NCBI GenBank assembly: GCA_964058845.1
Contig: CAXKVR010000575.1
Coordinates: 1 to 20,003, forward strand
DNA length: 20,003 nt
Source of the DNA: Carex sylvatica
Taxonomy: Eukaryota; Streptophyta; Magnoliopsida; Poales; Cyperaceae
Direction of reading: 5' to 3'
Shown one piece after another: positions 1-9,530 of the stretch. How positions within the stretch are numbered: the stretch's first letter is position 1; the number at the start of each line of letters is the position of its first letter. The notes beneath the pieces are model-generated. The model had not been told where the DNA came from. It was given only the letters and a program-made list of their open reading frames with translations, and made no database searches. Made by a program: the position numbers and the translations under genes.

Positions 1-1
1 G

Positions 2-470
2 AGTCAGGAGTCTCTAGAAAGCAAGTGTCGGGTTTATGGCATGCAGTACTACCCTCTGATGGACCCGTATCTACACAATCTGGGGTTGTACCATTTGGTC
101 GATATATTGGAGACGGAGAGCAAGGCCATTAATGCGTCCCTCATTCAGGGGCTAGTGGAGCGATGGCGCCCCGAGACACACACATTCCATTTGCCGTTCG
201 GAGAGATGACAGTGACTCTCCAGGACGTGAGTGTCCTTTGGGGTTTGCCTATCCAGGGCGTGCCCATCGGTGGCATATCTGACCCCACTGACGAGAACAT
301 GATTAATGCCAGCCTCGCAGAGCTGTTGGGAGCAGAGCCAGATGTACGTGATAATGGTGGGAGATCGAGATTTCATCTGAAGAAGACGGCACTGCGAGCT
401 CTGTTTGCCGATCGAGGTTTGCATTGGCGATCCACGCAGCATGACATTGAGAGGTACTTTTATAAACCAT

Positions 471-501
<31 letters not shown>

Positions 502-2726
502 TTTGTATTTTATTTCATTGCAAAAAATGGGTTGGGTCCCTAATTTTGACATTTCAGATACACACGGGCTTTCGTGATGGACCTATTTGGTTCTGTCATG
601 TTTCCTGATTCGAGCAGTGATGCCATTCCGATTATGTATCTGGAGCTGTTGAGAGACCTTGGGTCATCAAGAAAGTACAACTGGGGTGGAGCCGTCCTGG
701 CACATCTTTACTCGAACCTGTGCCATGCTTGCAAGGTCAGTATGTTATTGTTGTCTTATTTTAAAAATTAACTTGTTCCGAAGTCTAATATTCTTCAAAT
801 TGCAGCCTAAAAGTAAGAAGATGTACGGGCCGACACTTCTACTGCAGCATTGGTCGTGGTCGCGCATACCAGTGGCGGTACCCGTGCAGAATGAGTCACT
901 ACATTCGGGAGAGCCCGATGATGCATATCACCCGGCATTTGGCAAGAAATGGTACGGGAATCACAGCTACGTGGACACGCCTCACGGAAAGCCAGCAGGC
1001 ATCAGGTTGGTCCGTGGTCAGTTGCAGAGTCTGGGTGACACGCAGGTGAGCTGGACTCCGTATGCTGAGTCATACTGTGAGGGGAGCCTGCCACAGATTA
1101 TATCAGATGATGAGGAGATGTGGCTCTACAGGGGTCCGCTGATTTGCTTCTGGATAGTGGAGCATCACTATCCAGACCGGGTGCTCCGTCAGTTTGGACT
1201 TCCTCCACTCATCCCCGCAGATCCAGACATCCCGAGATCTATTATCACGAGGCTACACGGGTACGTACAAGTTATGTTTTTCTTGAATTTTGTATTTAAT
1301 ATTAGTTGTTGTAAACACTAATTTGCATGTAACATATTAATTACAGGACGTACCACGGTAATCACGCCGATAGAGATTGGAGTACGGCTTTCCTGGAGCA
1401 CTACGACAGAGCAGGGACCATGAGGGAGAACTTGTGGCATATGTCGGAGGATTATGAGACGCAGCTGCAGGGGTCTCCCCTACTGAGATACCAGGCTTGG
1501 TACCTGCGGGTCGGCATGGCATCAGTGTATCTTGAGGGAGATTACGGCAATTATCTCCGCTCCAAGATCTTTGAAGATGATGGTTATACTCCCACTGGCA
1601 GAAAAGGAGCTCGTGATGTAAGTAATGCACCTAAAACAACTCATTTTGACCATCTTTTTAACCTTTTTTTTTCTAATGTTTCTTATTTTAATTTTTTTAG
1701 TTGCTACTAGCGGTTAAAGGTGGAGCACATTCAATCGTTTGTCTTGGAAAGCGTGGCTTCAGGGCTTTTGGACACACAATGTTGAACTACTTTGCGCCTT
1801 GTATTGAGGGCCACGGCCACGAGGCCAAGCTAGTCACGATGCTCAGAGACGCCGGAGAGGACATCGATTGGCGCAGAGTACATAGGGATGAGCCCGACGC
1901 GCCACCTGTTATGACTGCTGATATGCCACCAGAGCCCGCAGACCAGCCAGAGTGGGACTACCACCGTTGGGTTCTGGGCATGTCTAGTTGGCACGCCTAT
2001 TTTGACCAGTATGGACGTCCGTGTCTTCCCCAGGTTCGGTATTATTTATTTTATGTCAAGTTAGTTAACATTTTCTCATTCAGTAAAGTAAGTTAGTTAA
2101 AATTTATTGAATTATTTGTTTCCTTGCAGGGTCCTGCCTACATGCCGACACAGCCTGAGCACCAGACTAGATCCCCGGAGCTTCCTCAGGTTCGGTCTTC
2201 TTTATTTTATGTCAAGTTAGTTAAAATTTTCTCCTTCAGTAAAGTACGTTAGTTAAAATTTAGTTAGTTAAAATTTATTGAATTATTTGTATCCTTGCAG
2301 GGTCTTGCCTACATTCCGACACAGCCTGAGCACCAGGCTCGATCTCCGGAGATTCAGTCTATGCATGAGTCTCAGGGCATGGAGTTCAGCCTTGCAGAGC
2401 TAGCTCCAGGTGATCAGTGGGATACAGCCGCTTCTCCTGCACCGCATCAGCCGTATCCAGCGAGGGCTCACGATTGGGAGGCCTCTGGTAGCGGGACTCA
2501 TCCTGACTTATCCTTGTTTCATACCCCTCTGCCAGCTACACACGCCGCCGAGGATCCATGGGGTACAGCACTCACGATGAGCAGAGAGCCTGAGCCCGAG
2601 GTCGAGATCACACCAGCTCGTGTGGCGCAGGAAGGAGAAGTACAGTGGAATAACTGGCATCGAGTTTTCACCAGAGAGAACAGAGGCAGACCAGCTGACC
2701 GATATTCCGATTCGCGGTATCGTTGA
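2..2726 (+). CDS. Plant mobile domain (PMD, MAIN/MAIL-like) protein, seven exons, 5' partial
   Basis: Joining 2-453, 558-735, 806-1260, 1347-1617, 1701-2033, 2130-2189 and 2301-2726 gives one open frame of 724 residues ending in TGA followed at once by TAG. Every junction is GT-AG and keeps phase. The frame is open to the window edge, so the start is either upstream or Met14 (position 41). Residues about 18-85 carry PMD hallmarks: GLYHL, LVERWRPETHTFHLP and TLQDVSVLWGLPI. Later conserved blocks are YTRAFVMDLFG, NWGGAVLAHLY (exon 2) and LLLQHWSWSRIP (exon 3); exons 4-5 continue the domain, and the Pro/His-rich tail (exons 6-7) looks disordered. Database relatives are often labelled 'serine/threonine phosphatase 7 long form homolog', but no phosphatase domain is present here. 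Arabidopsis MAIN and MAIL1 act in the nucleus in transposon silencing and genome stability. PMDs are also known inside MULEs and LTR elements, and the convergent transposase suggests this is an element-borne copy. Confidence 0.88.
471..497. repeat. (TA)n microsatellite in PMD intron 1
   Basis: A pure AT dinucleotide run sits just inside the 104-nt first intron (454-557) of the PMD gene. It extends a spurious open frame past the real splice donor at 454, which is why an unspliced reading appears to continue. Confidence 0.9.
2034..2359 (+). repeat. Tandem duplication of an intron-exon module in the PMD gene
   Basis: Intron 5 plus exon 6 (2034-2189) and intron 6 plus the start of exon 7 (2190 to about 2359) are copies of each other. 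Both introns begin GTTCGGT, share TTTATTTTATGTCAAGTTAG and end in TCCTTGCAG. The second has one extra internal GTTAGTTAAAATTTA unit. The exon parts encode nearly the same peptide, with PTQPEHQ in both. Exon 6 is 60 nt, so the duplication adds 20 residues without a frameshift. Confidence 0.92.
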
Positions 2727-2954
2727 TAGAGAGTTTTTTTATTGTTTTCTTTGTAGTGTTTTATGTTTTATTATGTATTATGTACGCTGATAGCTTATTA
2801 TGATTTTTGTTCTGAGTTTAGCTATGTTTTATGGTAGTATTTATACAACAGAAAAAATAATAAGAGAAACACTACATAATTAAGAACAAAAAACATACTA
2901 ATAGAACCACTAAATCAAAAACAAAAGAACAACAAAAGAATACTAAACAAAAAA
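2727..2954 (+). other. 3' flank of the PMD gene, presumed 3' UTR
   Basis: The stretch has no coding potential. A T-rich part (2736-2800) is followed by an A-rich part (2850-2954). A 9-bp inverted pair, GTAGTGTTT and AAACACTAC, links them. Several AATAA-like motifs near 2855-2865 could serve polyadenylation; the exact site cannot be read from sequence. Confidence 0.5.
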
Positions 2955-3867
2955 AACGAGGGTGCAAAGTTGGGGTCGGAATGAAAACGTCATCAGTTCG
3001 GGCTATTTTTGAGCTCTTATATCTCACGATCCGTTCGGAGATTTCGTATGAAACTTTACAGTCCTGTTTGGAAATGTCAACAATGCATGTCGCTCAATTT
3101 TCATGATTTTTGGAGATAGTTTGCTCCGAGAACGAGGGTGCAAAGTTGGGGTCGGAATGAAAACGTCATCAGTTCGGGCTATTTTTGAGCTCTTATATCT
3201 CACGATCCGTTCGGAGATTTCGTATGAAACTTTACAGTCCTGTTTGGAAATGTCAACAATGCATGTCGCTCAATTTTCATGATTTTTGGAGATAGTTTGC
3301 TCCGAGAACGAGGGTGCAAAGTTGGGGTCGGAATGAAAACGTCATCAGTTCGGGCTATTTTTGAGCTCTTATATCTCACGATCCGTTCGGAGATTTCGTA
3401 TGAAACTTTACAGTCCTGTTTGGAAATGTCAACAATGCATGTCGCTCAATTTTCATGATTTTTGGAGATAGTTTGCTCCGAGAACGAGGGTGCAAAGTTG
3501 GGGTCGGAATGAAAACGTCATCAGTTCGGGCTATTTTTGAGCTCTTATATCTCACGATCCGTTCGGAGATTTCGTATGAAACTTTACAGTCCTGTTTGGA
3601 AATGTCAACAATGCATGTCGCTCAATTTTCATGATTTTTGGAGATAGTTTGCTCCGAGAACGAGGGTGCAAAGTTGGGGTCGGAATGAAAACGTCATCAG
3701 TTCGGGCTATTTTTGAGCTCTTATATCTCACGATCCGTTCGGAGATTTCGTATGAAACTTTACAGTCCTGTTTGGAAATGTCAACAATGTATGTCGCTCA
3801 ATTTTCATAATTTTTGGAGATAGTTTGCTCCGAGAACGAGGGTGCAAAGTTGGGGTCGGAATAAAAA
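2955..3867. repeat. Tandem array of a 176-bp unit, five full copies plus a partial sixth
   Basis: Units begin AACGAGGGTGCAAAG at 2955, 3131, 3307, 3483, 3659 and 3835, an exact 176-bp period. Units 1-4 look identical. Unit 5 has two substitutions (3790 C to T, 3809 G to A), and the sixth copy breaks off after about 30 bp. 176 is not a multiple of three, and no frame stays open across copies. The array lies exactly between the 3' ends of two converging transcription units. The near identity points to recent expansion or homogenisation, or to assembly collapse or expansion. Confidence 0.97.
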
Positions 3868-3907
3868 TATCTTACAATGTAAAATTTAAACAAAGGCATT
3901 TAAAACC

Positions 3908-4207
3908 CTATTTCTTATAAGCCGGTTTCTTAGCAGCTGGCTTCTTATCAGCCGGCTTCTTAGCAGCCGGCTTCTTATCAGCTGGCTTAAGAGTAGTTAC
4001 TCCCGATGATGTGCTCGCCTTACCAGATCCGTATGAATTTTCAACAAAGTCATCGTCTGAAAGGGGAGGATGAACAATAGGTTGCGGACCAAATCTTTTT
4101 CTAAGAAAACAAAATTTACAGTGACATTCTCCTTGCTCGATACCTCGGTTGCTATCGTTCATCCTGTTCAACAACAAAACAAACATACTATAACGTGAAT
4201 AAGTCAT
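3908..4207 (-). CDS. Small basic protein with C-terminal KKPA repeats, possible third element gene
   Basis: This is an open frame of 99 codons on - ending in TAG, about 140 bp downstream of the transposase stop and on the same strand. I do not recognise it. The middle holds a small Cys cluster (CHCKFC, then Arg/Lys), followed by an acidic and Ser-rich stretch (SDDDF). The last 25 or so residues are a repeat of KKPA[AD], encoded by a degenerate 15-bp DNA repeat at about 3917-3985. A strong acceptor-like sequence (TTGTTTTGTTGTTGAACAG then GATGAAC) lies inside the frame, just before a second Met (residue 16). The true protein may therefore start there or be the last exon of a longer message. A lysine-rich tail would suit nucleic-acid binding, but that is only a guess. 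Confidence 0.4.
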   Translation of the reverse strand: MTYSRYSMFVLLLNRMNDSNRGIEQGECHCKFCFLRKRFGPQPIVHPPLSDDDFVENSYGSGKASTSSGVTTLKPADKKPAAKKPADKKPAAKKPAYKK

Positions 4208-4345
4208 ATCATAAAATATTAAAACATAAATAAATCATAACATAAACTAATACAATCCATTTACATAAAATAATACAACACATTCACATAAAATAATACA
4301 ACATGTAATCAAACGATACAATACAACTATACAAATTATATTAAG
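4208..4345. other. AT-rich spacer with a short duplicated motif
   Basis: No coding signal is seen. ACATAAAATAATACAACA occurs twice, 23 bp apart (about 4264-4310), the only structure visible here. On - this stretch would be the transposase 3' UTR or an intron leading to the downstream small ORF. Confidence 0.5.
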
Positions 4346-7300
4346 TCATCGTCTAAAATTCAATCCCCTCAGCACACGAGATCCCCATGATGATGTGCTT
4401 CTTCTAGCTGGTTGTACTGCTTCTTCTTGCTGGTTTGCTGTACCAGATGGCCCTGCACCATATGTGCTCGTCCCTCCTAGTTGAGATGTGCTCCTCCTAG
4501 GTGGTTGCAAAGCTTCTCCTTCCTCGTGTGCTGTACCAGATGGTCCCGCGTGAGATGTGCTCCTCCTTCCAGCTTGAGATGTGCTCCTTCTCCGCTGGGT
4601 AGTACCTGAATGCCCCTGCATCCCAACCACCTCTTCTCCTGTCAGTACTTCTCCCATTGCCTCCCTAAACATCATAGTTGCATTTTCACGGAAGGTACGG
4701 CTTCTGGCTGTGCTGCGCCTCGACCCTTGCGATCCACTTGCCTCTGCCATAACTCGATCGTTTTCAGCTGCATTTGCTGCGTTACGAGAATCTGCAGACC
4801 CAATAAATGATATAGTAAGTTATTGAAAAATGTAATAAAATATAATCATTGTTCAATATTACATACCTCGCATCTGCCTGTCGGTAGTGGAACGGCGAGG
4901 ACGGTGCCCTATTTGCCTACCTTGCATTTCATCCATGGTCATTGGTTGACGGATGTGTTTTCTCCTACCATACCGTATCCAATCTTTGTTCGGCTCGTAT
5001 TTTGGGGTAGTGGTCATAGGCCATTCTTCAGGATTACCGTAGGGAACAAACAAGGCATTCCAAGTACTCAGAAGGTACTCCATTCTGTACCAGTGGGCAA
5101 CAAATTGATCGGGGGACCAGCTGTTATGGCGACAAACCGCTAACACATGAGCGCACGGAATTCCAGTTAGTTGGATACCTCTGCATGTACATTCCACTGC
5201 TCTATCAGCTCCGAATGTCGCAATATACTTGAACTTTCTATGTATAATGGACATAGTTCCATCCTGTGTTTGGACTACTGGGACATATTCATCTGGGCCC
5301 GTGACTTCGTACTTACCTTCGCCGTGCGAGTATGAGATGACATCCATACCCACAGCTTTCTCCCACCGTTTGGCAAGCTTATCTTGTACCCGTTTGGAAA
5401 AAGGCTTACAAGCAGTGCTGTGCTCCATTGCTGCCTGCCGCCGCTGGACAAACCACCTGTTGCACTTGTAGAATGTCTCCTCAACAAGTGCAGCTACGGG
5501 CAACATTCGGGCCTCCTTAAAGACAGCGTTCAGGGACTCAGAGCCATTTGTTGTCATGATACCAAATCGATATCCTCCATCACAGGTTTGAAAGATTTTC
5601 TCATAATTTGACGGCTCCATGACATCATTAGGACGTACTTTGCCCACTCTCTTTAAAAAAGCATTACACTTCGGATTTTGCTGCAATAGAACAAAGTAAA
5701 ATTAGATGAAATATGCATGTCAAGGAAACAAAAATGATATAACTTAGACAATATTAGACATACCATGGCAAATTCTTCGAACATCTCTTTCAGCCTTCTT
5801 GGCTTCTTCTTCCTGGCTCCTTGTTTGAACCTGGTTCCGTACCATTTGTCCTTTCCGCACGCCTGCACCAGGTTATCAGCAACATGCTGCATACAAAACC
5901 TGTGCACAAAATTATTCCCATCCCATCCGTATTCGGGTTTCAAAGCAGCTTTGATCGCCTTGTGTTGGTCTGATATAACGCATACGAATCTATTAACACC
6001 AAGCACATGAATTCTAAACCACTGTAAGAAAAAACCCCAATTCTCTTCATTCTCCTTCTGTACAATTCCAAATGCTAGAGGCAGCAATTGATTCTCGGCA
6101 TCATAGCCGCAGGCCATCAAAAGCCGTCCCTCATACCGTCCAGAGAGGAAGGCTGCATCTATACTGATCACCGGTCTCAAGTAATCAACTGCGGTGATGC
6201 ATGGTCCATAAGCCCATGCGACGGCCCTAAATTGCTGCACATCTTGCTTGACCAGTCCTGTATTTTTATCGATGCTCGGACTAGTCAGAAATTGGTGCCT
6301 CGAGCCGGGATTCTTGTCACATATCCCGATAAGCAATAGTTTCATAAAATTGTACGATTCCTCCCAACTCCCGAATTGTCGGGATACTGCAATCTCACGA
6401 CCTCTCCAAAGTCGGTTGTACTTTGGGGTTATAGTTCGAAATCTAACCCTCACGCAGTTTGCCACACTCCGAATGCTCATACAGGGGTCTTTCTTAATGC
6501 TATCCTCGATGATATCTGCGATGATTGATGCCGTGAGTTGTGCATGGTCAGTCCTGGTGTACTCTGACGTGCATGTGTGAGGCGTGTCTTGCTCAGTTAT
6601 TACCCATGTATCTTCATAATTTGTTGCTCTTGCCTTCAGGATAAAATGACAATTCTGAGTGTTGCATCTAATTTCCAACCGGGATTTGTCACTTTTGTGA
6701 GTATATATCTCCTGATTCTTGTCAACATGGTGCTCTCTGATCTTTTTCGTCAGCTGTTTTTTATTTTCGAAGTACTGACCTTTTGCGAGCTCACTCTTGT
6801 ATTCAACCCGATGACCGTAGTAAGAAACATCTGCTTCTCGAAAAGCAGATGTGTCATTGAAGTTTACGAACGGGTGAGTCTCAGAACGGCCACTTAATGG
6901 CATATTTCTATTCTGCCTCACAGTAGGCTGTGTGTATTCTCCTTCATCGGTATCATCTCCCTCATCATTATCGTCCCAGTGTTCTTCTCCCAATTCATCC
7001 CCAGTTTGTAGATTCTCCTCTGGTACTTCGTTCATAAATTCAAATTCTGACTCGTGTGAATCCTCCTGTACTGGTGGCGGTCTGGGGTGAGGATTTGGTT
7101 CAGGCCCAGGTAAGAATGAAGGACCTCCCGACACATATATAGGTGGGATAAAAGGTGGAGATTGTAGTCCGGGTGGGATCAAATGTGGAGGTTGAGGTGA
7201 ATTACTATATATTTCTGGTTCTGGCGTTGGTTCGGGTACGAATATAGGAGTGTGTGGTTCTGCATTTTGTTGATAATTTTCTGCAATATAATTTTGGCCT

Positions 7301-7635
7301 GAACTTCCAGACCCTGATCCTCTGTGAATCCTGCACGCAAAAACTTCGAATCCACTATCACCGGACCTCACAGTCCTGTTGATCAGGCCTCTCAATGCCA
7401 CGTCATCTCCCAGTGCAATTCTGAGATACCTTCCTCCTTGGAGCACTCAGGCCATTATTTGTAATTCATAGCGGTTCCTATTGTAGCCGCTCAAATCGTA
7501 AATAAGCGTTTGCAACTCCTCAAATGAGAAATTTTCATCAACCCAACGCGTATTTACTGGAGGTTTGGAGTAACGTACACCATACTGGTCAGTTGTGAAC
7601 TTTCCTCCAAAATGTACGAAAATTCCAACAGACAT
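4346..7635 (-). pseudogene. MuDR/MURA-type MULE transposase, three exons, one in-frame TGA
   Basis: Exons on - are 7635-5764, 5680-4867 and 4791-4346, with GT-AG introns at 5763-5681 and 4866-4792. They give 1,044 codons including the stop. The ATG at 7635 is preceded by an in-frame TAA. Residues about 1-100 are the PB1-like N-terminus seen in plant MuDR proteins. A Pro-rich then acidic linker spans about 130-240. A CX4C...HXC zinc-binding region (about 276-352) matches the MuDR N-terminal fold. The MULE catalytic core shows D493 (VISIDAAF), D556 (VISDQHK), C581-x2-H584 and E672 (NGSES), the expected DDE set. The SWIM finger is C788, C790, C800, H802. A Ser/Arg-rich tail with repeated RRSTS fills exon 3. 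Codon 63 is TGA and the frame continues intact on both sides, so a single substitution (for example from CGA) explains it. No splice site pair removes it. In its family the enzyme cuts and joins element ends in the nucleus. Confidence 0.93.
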
Positions 7636-7645
7636 GGCCAATAAA

Positions 7646-8099
7646 CTACATTAATGAATGGTAAATATTTTGTCAGTTTACCAGTTCCAATTGTATACAG
7701 CTGCCATCAGTATTAAACAGTCCTAAATTAATGGTATGTGAACAGTTAATATGTACTTATCAATTTGGGTCAACAGTACATACATAAATGAATAGTATGC
7801 GAACAACAAATACGTAAGTGAATAGTTTGTCAACATTAAATACGTAAGTGAACAGTAAATACGTACATGAACAGTACGTGAACAGTACATACGTAAGTGA
7901 ACAGTACGTGAACAGTAAATACGTACATTAACAGTACGTGAACAGTACATACGTAAGTGAACAGTACGTGAACAGTAAATACGTACATTAACAGTACGTG
8001 AACAGTACATACGTAAGTGAACAGTACGTGAACAGTAAATACGTACATTAACAATACGTGAACAGTAAATAAAATATTTAAAAAATAAACAGTACGTAC
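7646..8099 (-). other. Candidate leader (5' UTR) intron of the transposase gene
   Basis: On -, the GA-rich leader ends in CTACAG followed by GTACGT, a near-perfect donor at 8099. A usable acceptor (CATTAATGTAG) ends at 7646, only 10 nt before the ATG. The acceptor's pyrimidine tract is weak, so this is less sure than the coding introns. If real, the 60-bp ACGT repeat array lies inside the first intron. Confidence 0.45.
7735..8075. repeat. 60-bp tandem array made of two diverged 30-bp halves, rich in ACGT cores
   Basis: From about 7850 to 8060 the sequence repeats every 60 bp; 7921-7980 and 7981-8040 are identical. Each unit has two 30-bp halves built on GTGAACAGTACGTGAACAGT plus either AAATACGTACATTA or ACATACGTAA. 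Four ACGT cores occur per unit, about 15 bp apart. The part from 7735 to 7850 is a decayed extension of the same pattern. The array lies 5' of the transposase, where MULEs often carry subterminal repeats. Confidence 0.93.
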
Positions 8100-8106
8100 C
8101 TGTAGC

Positions 8107-8196
8107 AGCTCCTTCTCCTTCTCTCTTTCTCTCTCTTTCTCTTTCTCTCTCCCTCTCTTTCTCTCTCTTTCTCTTTCCCCTTCTCTCTTTCCTCTG
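8107..8196. repeat. CT/GA-rich tract, likely transposase leader
   Basis: The + strand reads as degenerate CTTTCT/CTCTCT, so the transposase strand is a run of GAGA. Its place between a TATA-like box and the leader donor fits a GA-rich 5' UTR. Confidence 0.85.
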
Positions 8197-8212
8197 GCTG
8201 AAGGCACATTCT

Positions 8213-8222
8213 CTTTATAAGG
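8213..8222 (-). promoter_or_regulatory. TATA-like box upstream of the transposase
   Basis: On - the sequence reads CCTTATAAAG, about 30 bp upstream of the GA-rich tract, the usual spacing for a transcription start near 8185. No other promoter element is clear, and a run of about 23 T residues lies just upstream on this strand. Confidence 0.45.
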
Positions 8223-8243
8223 AAAAAAAAAAAAAAAAAAAAA

Positions 8244-8312
8244 CCCGGACCGCCCCATTTTTAGGCGGTCCGGAATTAAAATTCCGGACCGCCTAATTTT
8301 TAGACGGTCAGG
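8244..8312. repeat. Nested GC-rich palindrome near the right end of the element
   Basis: 8261-8296 is a 36-bp palindrome of two perfect 17-bp arms around AA, with TTAGGCGGTCCGGAATT as the left arm. CCGGACCGCC at 8245-8254 also pairs with GGCGGTCCGG at 8264-8273, and a third weaker arm (GACGGTC) follows at about 8303. The same strand can therefore fold in alternative ways. It probably belongs to the terminal region of the MULE. Confidence 0.9.
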
Positions 8313-8594
8313 GCATTTTTAAAAATTTGGCTGGAACCCTGTTATTTTTAATAATTTGTTTTTTTTTTTGGGTATTTTTAAAAATGTCGGTAGTAAAAGT
8401 GGCCTGTCAGCTATTTGCCAACTCTTTTTATCGTTTTTCCCCAACTTAAAAGAACGATAAAAAGAAAAAGGGAGAATTACACGTATATCTCTCAAAAACT
8501 TAGTGTTGGAACTACAAGTTAACTCAAACTTTCTTATTTGTATCAAGGTCAGGCCGGTCCCACTTCTGGTACACAGACTCTCCTCCGGCGCACT
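8313..8594. other. Probable element edge and spacer
   Basis: There is no gene. Two related motifs (GGGCATTTTTAAAAATTT at about 8310 and GGGTATTTTTAAAAATG at about 8370) look like MULE terminal sequence, so the right edge of the PMD-bearing element may be here. It cannot be confirmed because the left edge is off-window. CTTTTTATCGTT (8424-8435) pairs perfectly with AACGATAAAAAG (8453-8464). GGGAGAATTACACGTATATC from about 8470 resembles another MULE terminus, but I find no partner. Confidence 0.4.
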
Positions 8595-8843
8595 GACTTT
8601 CTTGCATGTTTAGTTGTGTTGTGCCCCTCCGGCTCGTGAGCCACAACCGGCCTGACAGGCGTTGTCTCAGCTGCATTGGGTTGTGCTGCATCTGGCCTGA
8701 CATCAGCCACAACTGGCACACTGACTTTCTTGCACGCGTAGTTGGGTTGTGCCCCTCTGGCACGTGTGCCACAACCGGCCTGACAGGTGTTGTCTCAGCT
8801 GCAGTAGGGTGCACTGCATCCGGCCTGACATCAAGCACAATCG
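8595..8843 (-). pseudogene. Two tandem copies of an unrecognised coding module (fragment)
   Basis: A unit starting GACTTTCTTGCA occurs at 8595 and 8723, a 128-bp period. On - each core encodes a peptide like DVRPDA.HPTAAET.PVRPVVAH.PEGHN. 128 is not a multiple of three, so the copies lie in different frames and the pair cannot be one functional exon. GC content is well above that of the surroundings. A third copy is at 11772-11870, attached to a longer open frame. The protein family is not recognised. Confidence 0.6.
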
Positions 8844-8870
8844 GATTTATTTGGCATCTGTATCGCCCTG

Positions 8871-8922
8871 ATCAGAATCGGTTGTATTCCAATACTAATA
8901 TGCGTATATAACCGATTCTGAT
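8871..8922. repeat. Perfect 13-bp inverted repeat
   Basis: ATCAGAATCGGTT (8871-8883) is the exact reverse complement of 8910-8922, around a 26-nt loop. It could be a small stem-loop or the remnant of a tiny MITE. No target duplication is evident. Confidence 0.75.
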
Positions 8923-9530
8923 TCCATTAATTTTTCCACTGGTGTTGCATCAAAATTGAGTATTTGTTTGGGTCAATACTAGAAAATTCAATGATTTTAA
9001 ATAGAGCAGCATAGAATTAGAATAAAAAAGTTCTCCTAAATTAATAAGTTATCTGTAAATGTAATAATGTTATACGAATTCAATATAGTATGAAACTCCT
9101 CGTATAAATGTTTGCAGCTTGTTGTATGAATTATATATAACATAGAGATTACGACAAAATAGCCTTCTCTAAGATTCCACTGATCACCGTACATACGTGC
9201 AAATATAATAGATAGTCATATATAGTTTGATTGAACTAATATATACGTGGCAAAAAAAATGTCAATAGCAAAGAACGGCTTCTAGAAGATTTTCTTAATT
9301 TTATTATTAAATAGTTGTGGTATCAAATGATTATAACGAGTATTTTCATTTGCCACTTAATATATATAAATCTGTCAACGATTTGGGAGTTTGGAAGTCA
9401 ATATCTTTTTCTTCTCTAAATAAAAATGCTTAAGTAAAAAATTATGTGTCAAAATGATAAGAGTGGTATTAATTTTGGCGGCACATCATGAAGGTGTTAG
9501 TCAGGTGCAGGTCACTGAAAGGATCAAAAA
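8923..9530. other. AT-rich intergenic DNA
   Basis: I see no open frame of interest, RNA gene or repeat above background here. Confidence 0.6.

Noticed and set aside
152..442. Antisense frame of 96 codons over PMD exon 1
   Set aside because: Shadow of the conserved PMD domain on the opposite strand.
2955..3867. Possible CRISPR-like array
   Set aside because: Units are contiguous 176-bp tandem copies with no short direct repeat and variable spacer structure, and the DNA is plant nuclear.
4581..6897. Several plus-strand frames of 66-110 codons across the transposase
   Set aside because: They are antisense to conserved transposase exons whose motifs and splice sites are clear.
7723..8258. Two minus-strand frames with a repeated YCSRTV or VHVLFTYV pattern
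   Set aside because: The 60-bp repeat is a multiple of three and stays open by chance; it lies in the transposase leader region and has no protein-like features.
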